A program made the translations under genes and the position numbers. Below the pieces are notes generated by a model, which saw nothing but the letters and a program-made list of their open reading frames with translations, was not told where the DNA came from and did not search any database. This document shows, piece after piece, positions 61,072-64,000 of a stretch of 64,000 nt of DNA. The stretch is from the NCBI RefSeq assembly GCF_003933245.1, contig NZ_QUSX01000001.1:1798001-1862000 (forward strand), given 5' to 3'. Numbering within the stretch: the stretch's first letter is position 1; each line of letters starts with the position of its first letter. This DNA is from Maribacter algicola. Its GTDB lineage: Bacteria > Bacteroidota > Bacteroidia > Flavobacteriales > Flavobacteriaceae.

Positions 61072-61479
61072 TTATTGTTGCATTTGAGTTGGGTCAGAAA
61101 ACATTATTTCCCATTGGTGTCCGTCAAGATCAGCAAAACAGTCGTAATACATCCAGCCATGGTCTGCACTTTCTCGGTAACGTGTCGCACCGTTTTCAAG
61201 TGCAAGTTTTACAATTTTATCTACCTGTTCTTTACTTTCAACTTCAATGGCGGTTAGAACCTGTGTAGTTATTCCGTTTGAAATTGGTCTGTTGGTAAAC
61301 GTGCTGAACAATTCGTGGGTGATAAGCATGGAATATATCAATCCTTCATTTAAAACTAAACACAATGCCTTGTCATCAGAAAATTGTTCGTTAAAAGAAA
61401 AGCCAAGTTTTGTCCAAAAATCTCTTGTCCTTTTAAGGTCTTTAATCGGTAGGTTTACAAAGATTGATTTTACTTTCAT
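61072..61479 (-). CDS. VOC (glyoxalase/bleomycin resistance-like) family protein
   Basis: ATG at 61479 is preferred to an upstream TTG at 61506; it gives about 135 residues starting MKVKSIFVNLPIKDLKRTRD. The two beta-alpha-beta-beta-beta units are visible: RDFWTKLGFSFNEQF, then VDKIVKLALENGATRYRE and WMYYDCFADLDGHQWEIMF. It belongs to the group of short VOC proteins often paired with AHSA1-like proteins. Reaction unknown. The upstream gap leads into the IS110 element. Confidence 0.92.
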   Translation of the reverse strand: MKVKSIFVNLPIKDLKRTRDFWTKLGFSFNEQFSDDKALCLVLNEGLIYSMLITHELFSTFTNRPISNGITTQVLTAIEVESKEQVDKIVKLALENGATRYRESADHGWMYYDCFADLDGHQWEIMFSDPTQMQQ

Positions 61480-61669
61480 TTCAGGTAGTTTTTTAACGGG
61501 TTCCAAATGGTTGGACTGTGATTAGTTGCATGTTTCACACGCCTAGTTTAGCAAATACAAACCGAATAGAAAACCCGTAAGGATTTTCGTAAGTAGGCTA
61601 GGACTAGTAATAATTTATACACGTCTTAAGTTTGATTCTCTATAAATTGATGTACTAATCAGAAAGAAC

Positions 61670-61742
61670 AAAAGAGAGAATTAAGGTTACTATACACGGT
61701 GAAGCTTACGACTTCGACAACATTGTTAATCCTCTCTCTTTT
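61670..61742 (+). ncRNA. Candidate IS110 bridge (seek) RNA region: nested stem-loop upstream of transposase
   Basis: AAAAGAGAGAATTAA (61670-61684) pairs with the complementary arm at 61726-61742 (TTAATCCTCTCTCTTTT) with one 2-base bulge. Inside is a smaller stem GAAG/CTTC (61701-61704 with 61712-61715). A second stem, GAGA/TCTC (61769-61772 with 61779-61782), follows. IS110 elements carry a structured RNA in the non-coding part upstream of the transposase that pairs with donor and target DNA, so this is the expected place. Exact RNA ends and guide loops are not determined. Confidence 0.5.
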
Positions 61743-61834
61743 ACTACTTAAATCACGTTCAGTTCTGTGAGACCTTGATCTCGTTTTCAAGTTGTTGTGA
61801 TACCAGTAGCTAGTTCTTTCATAAATCATTTCTT

Positions 61835-62803
61835 ATGAATAAATATAAAGAAACTTATGGAGTCGACATCAGTAAGGATGTCTTTGATGTACATGGTAGT
61901 AACAAAGGTCACGACCAGTATAAGAACGATGAAATTGGATTTAAGAAATTCCTTAAGGAATTACCCAAAGGTTCATTGGTGGTTATGGAAGCTACCGGTT
62001 ATTATCATTATAGACTTGCACAGTTTCTTTACAAAAACGGAGTATTGGTTTCTGTTGTAAACCCATTGTCGATAAAACGTTTCGTACAAATGAAACTGGC
62101 CAAGGTAAAGACTGACAAAAGCGATGCAAGGGCCATATGTGAATATGCCCTTATAAATGAAGTTCCGCTTTACAATGCTTTAACGGATACCCAGAGCGAA
62201 TGTTTACAGTTGTTCCGGTTATTGGATACCTATTTAAAACAACGTACCGCGACCAAGAACAAGATACATGGGGAAGCTGTTTTGGGTATACCCTCAAAGT
62301 TTGTTTATCGTTCCTTGATACGCAACAAGAAACAGCTGAATAAAGAGGTAGTTGCTATCGAATCAAAGATCCTGTCGTTGGTAAAGGGAGACCAACAAGA
62401 ACAATTGACCTTGTTGATGTCAATACCTGGGATAGGTCAAAAGACTGCGTTATTTTTAATAGTGGCAACTGATGGTTTCAGCAAGTTCGAAACGGCATCA
62501 CAGCTATGTAGTTATGTTGGTATAACCCCAACGATACGTGAGTCGGGAAGCAGTGTAAGAGGTCGTGCACGAATAAGCAAGGTCGGCAATAGAAAGCTTC
62601 GTAATCTATTGTTTCTATGTTCTTTCAATGCCTGTAAACATAACAAGGCATGCAGAGAGGTATATGAGCGAATCGTAAATAAGGGCAAGAGTAAGAAACT
62701 AGCATTGATAGCAGTTGCAAACAAACTATTAAAGCAGTCTTTTGCTATTGCAAAATCTGGTAGACCATATGATGAAACTTACGTTTCCATACTGCCAAGA
62801 TAA
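61835..62803 (+). CDS. IS110 family transposase
   Basis: The 322-residue protein is intact. The N-terminal RuvC-like DEDD domain shows GVDISKDVFDVHG (first Asp), VVMEATGYYHYRLA (Glu) and KTDKSDARAICEYA (Asp pair). The C-terminal transposase_20 domain shows SIPGIGQKTALFLI, SQLCSYVGITPTIRESGSSV and KVGNRKLRNLLFLCSF with the family's serine. It recombines circularised element DNA with a target under RNA guidance. No frameshift or premature stop is seen, so the copy may be active. Confidence 0.95.
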   Translation: MNKYKETYGVDISKDVFDVHGSNKGHDQYKNDEIGFKKFLKELPKGSLVVMEATGYYHYRLAQFLYKNGVLVSVVNPLSIKRFVQMKLAKVKTDKSDARAICEYALINEVPLYNALTDTQSECLQLFRLLDTYLKQRTATKNKIHGEAVLGIPSKFVYRSLIRNKKQLNKEVVAIESKILSLVKGDQQEQLTLLMSIPGIGQKTALFLIVATDGFSKFETASQLCSYVGITPTIRESGSSVRGRARISKVGNRKLRNLLFLCSFNACKHNKACREVYERIVNKGKSKKLALIAVANKLLKQSFAIAKSGRPYDETYVSILPR

Positions 62804-63007
62804 ATAGAAGATGGATTGAATAAAAAAAGCTCAAAAAATCAAGTTATTGAACCTATGAGCGTGGAATAATATTGTCTCAAATTAAGGAAGAATTTGTTTG
62901 TTTTTTACCTCAGTTCTTTGTTGCCATTTCGTTGTTTTTAATCGTTCATATTATTCAATCAAATTTCGATTTTCAGATTCAGCGTTTGAGTGAATTTAGT
63001 CAGCATT

Positions 63008-63742
63008 TTAATTCGTAAGCTTATTAATTTCAAGCATAGCAGCAAGTGTAATAAATCTCAAAATATGCGATATAATAAGTACCAATAACACTCTTAAAAC
63101 TAAATATATTTTTTTGTAGTTGTATCCTGAAAAAAATTGATAAAAAAACCAAAAAGCATAACCAAAACCAATTATTGCATATATATTAATTAGTGGTCTT
63201 ATCAGCGATTTATCATCAATGAAAGCAAATGATAGTGTAAGAGGTAATCCTAGTACAATTAAACCAGACCAAGAATAGATATTCATTACTAAATGTTCAG
63301 CAAAATTCAGTTTGCTTCTTCTAAAAAACAGATAACTGGAAATAGTTGTGGCACAAATAACAATTAAATAGGTGAGTTGTGGATAAGTTTCCAAAATTTG
63401 ATCCAGTGAATCACCAGAACTTTTAAACATTTCTGGTAATGCTTCATTACTATTTACATTGCCAAAATCGAGCAAAAATTCAATTGCGATTAGTAATATT
63501 AATAGACTAAAAGCATTAATATGTCGTATTCTTTTTCCTTGAATATATTCTCTGATGCTATGCCCAGGTCGTATAAAAAGCTCTTTTATAGTGAAGAAAA
63601 AACTTTTGTTAACGTTAAAAATTCCATTTAAAACTCCATTATCAAAAATATAACTAAACGAAAATCTATGTGTTGATGTTTTTTGTCCGCAATTTGGGCA
63701 GAAATTTTCCTTAACCGAGTTATTACAATTTAAACATTGCAT
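63008..63742 (-). CDS. DUF3667 zinc-ribbon membrane protein
   Basis: The 244-residue protein opens with a zinc ribbon (CLNCNNSVKENFCPNCGQK, Cys at about 3, 6, 15, 18), then the conserved stretch FFFTIKELFIRPGHSIREYI and KRIRHINAFSLLILLIAIEF, followed by four to five membrane helices. This is the DUF3667 layout, common and often multi-copy in Bacteroidota; function unknown. The gene is AT-rich compared with the main body of the window. Confidence 0.88.
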   Translation of the reverse strand: MQCLNCNNSVKENFCPNCGQKTSTHRFSFSYIFDNGVLNGIFNVNKSFFFTIKELFIRPGHSIREYIQGKRIRHINAFSLLILLIAIEFLLDFGNVNSNEALPEMFKSSGDSLDQILETYPQLTYLIVICATTISSYLFFRRSKLNFAEHLVMNIYSWSGLIVLGLPLTLSFAFIDDKSLIRPLINIYAIIGFGYAFWFFYQFFSGYNYKKIYLVLRVLLVLIISHILRFITLAAMLEINKLTN

Positions 63743-63796
63743 TCTATTTGTGTTTTTTTTCTTTAGTTAAAGATTGCATTCCGCAATGAATGGCAA

Positions 63797-63858
63797 CGGT
63801 TCGTATATGAAACGTAGCGTGTAAAAAGACACGGAACTTTCGTATTATATACGAGCCG
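63797..63858. repeat. Imperfect inverted repeat in the right-end intergenic region
   Basis: CGGTTCGTATAT (63797-63808) and ATATACGAGCCG (63847-63858) are inverted copies matching at 11 of 12 positions, 38 bases apart. The flanking region 63743-64000 shows no gene; it contains further AT-rich palindromic stretches (AAATTTTAAATTT-like) and ends in TTGTTAGCGGCTGGC. It may be part of a dispersed intergenic repeat. Confidence 0.45.
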
Positions 63859-64000
63859 AAATTTTAAATTTTCGTTTTACCTTTTTTCTCAAATAGCCAA
63901 ATTTAAAAATTTGGCGGCCTTTGTAAATATACACAAACCTCTAGGAAAGCCCATTCTAGCTATGTTTTATATATATTGTTAGCGGCTGGCTTTATTTTTC

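Larger units (their letters stand above)
61560..62880 (+). mobile_element. IS110 family insertion sequence (ends approximate)
   Basis: The element consists of a long non-coding left part (about 61560-61834), an intact IS110 transposase gene and a right non-coding part. IS110 elements usually lack terminal inverted repeats and target duplications, so I cannot fix the ends; the coordinates are rough. A GCTCA/TGAGC stem (62829-62833 with 62856-62860) in the right part may lie near the end. The long upstream non-coding part fits the IS110 (not IS1111) subgroup. Confidence 0.6.

Noticed and set aside
1..64000. tRNA, rRNA, CRISPR, restriction or phage-defence genes
   Set aside because: I looked for their typical motifs on both strands by eye and found none. 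The accessory features are limited to the IS110 element and repeats listed.

Overview
The window looks like chromosome from a marine Flavobacteriaceae bacterium (Bacteroidota). This rests on SusC/SusD pairs, PorP/SprF beside a large surface protein with a type IX secretion (T9SS) type B C-terminal domain, lipoprotein signals, 'TAnnTTTG' -7 promoter boxes, a flavobacterial-style arginine operon using a carbamoyltransferase of the N-succinyl/N-acetylornithine type, and a mevalonate pathway. The genus cannot be fixed from the sequence alone. No rRNA, tRNA or CRISPR array was seen.

Layout. (1) 1-21 kb: an alpha-glucan utilisation region. On the minus strand lie susC, susD, a strong terminator, then three tandem overlapping genes for giant FG-GAP/VCBS lipoproteins, the third cut by the left edge. 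Divergent from susC is a plus-strand cassette: a LacI regulator (TTG start), beta-phosphoglucomutase, GH65 disaccharide phosphorylase and cytoplasmic GH13, then a GDPD lipoprotein, an HI0933-type flavoprotein and a DUF1697 protein. A LacI-type palindrome lies in the divergent gap. Sugar would enter through SusCD and be phosphorolysed in the cytoplasm. No SusE/F or secreted amylase is in view.

(2) 21.5-30.4 kb: TspO, diphosphomevalonate decarboxylase, mevalonate kinase-like protein and a UbiA prenyltransferase (isoprenoid/lipid group), an RluB-like pseudouridine synthase, a zinc-ribbon metallopeptidase, a 55-residue basic membrane protein, a membrane-anchored protein with kinase-like motifs, and an M1 peptidase.

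(3) 30.5-38.3 kb: a PorP/SprF gene directly behind a 2274-residue BspA/DUF285 surface protein, built as an internally duplicated module (PKD-like, 25-residue repeats, FN3-like) plus eight further FN3-like units and the type B sorting domain.

(4) 39.4-51.4 kb: a 12-gene minus-strand operon mixing arginine and proline biosynthesis (GNAT-argG-argC-proC-argD-proA-proB-argF'-SDR-argB-argE-argH). Its gaps hold unusual low-complexity tandem repeats placed directly after stop codons.

(5) 51.7-60.3 kb: a GT-C glycosyltransferase, cupin, AraC regulator, MBL/double-rhodanese protein, 1-Cys peroxiredoxin, SulP transporter and GH29 alpha-L-fucosidase. (6) 60.3-64 kb: an AT-rich accessory end with an AHSA1-like/VOC pair, an IS110 element with a structured upstream non-coding end (bridge-RNA candidate), a DUF3667 membrane protein and an intergenic inverted repeat.

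The best candidates for undescribed biology are the kinase-like secreted or periplasmic protein at 27462-28736, the triple VCBS lipoprotein set tied to SusCD, the duplicated BspA adhesin with its PorP/SprF partner, and the GNAT heading the arginine operon.
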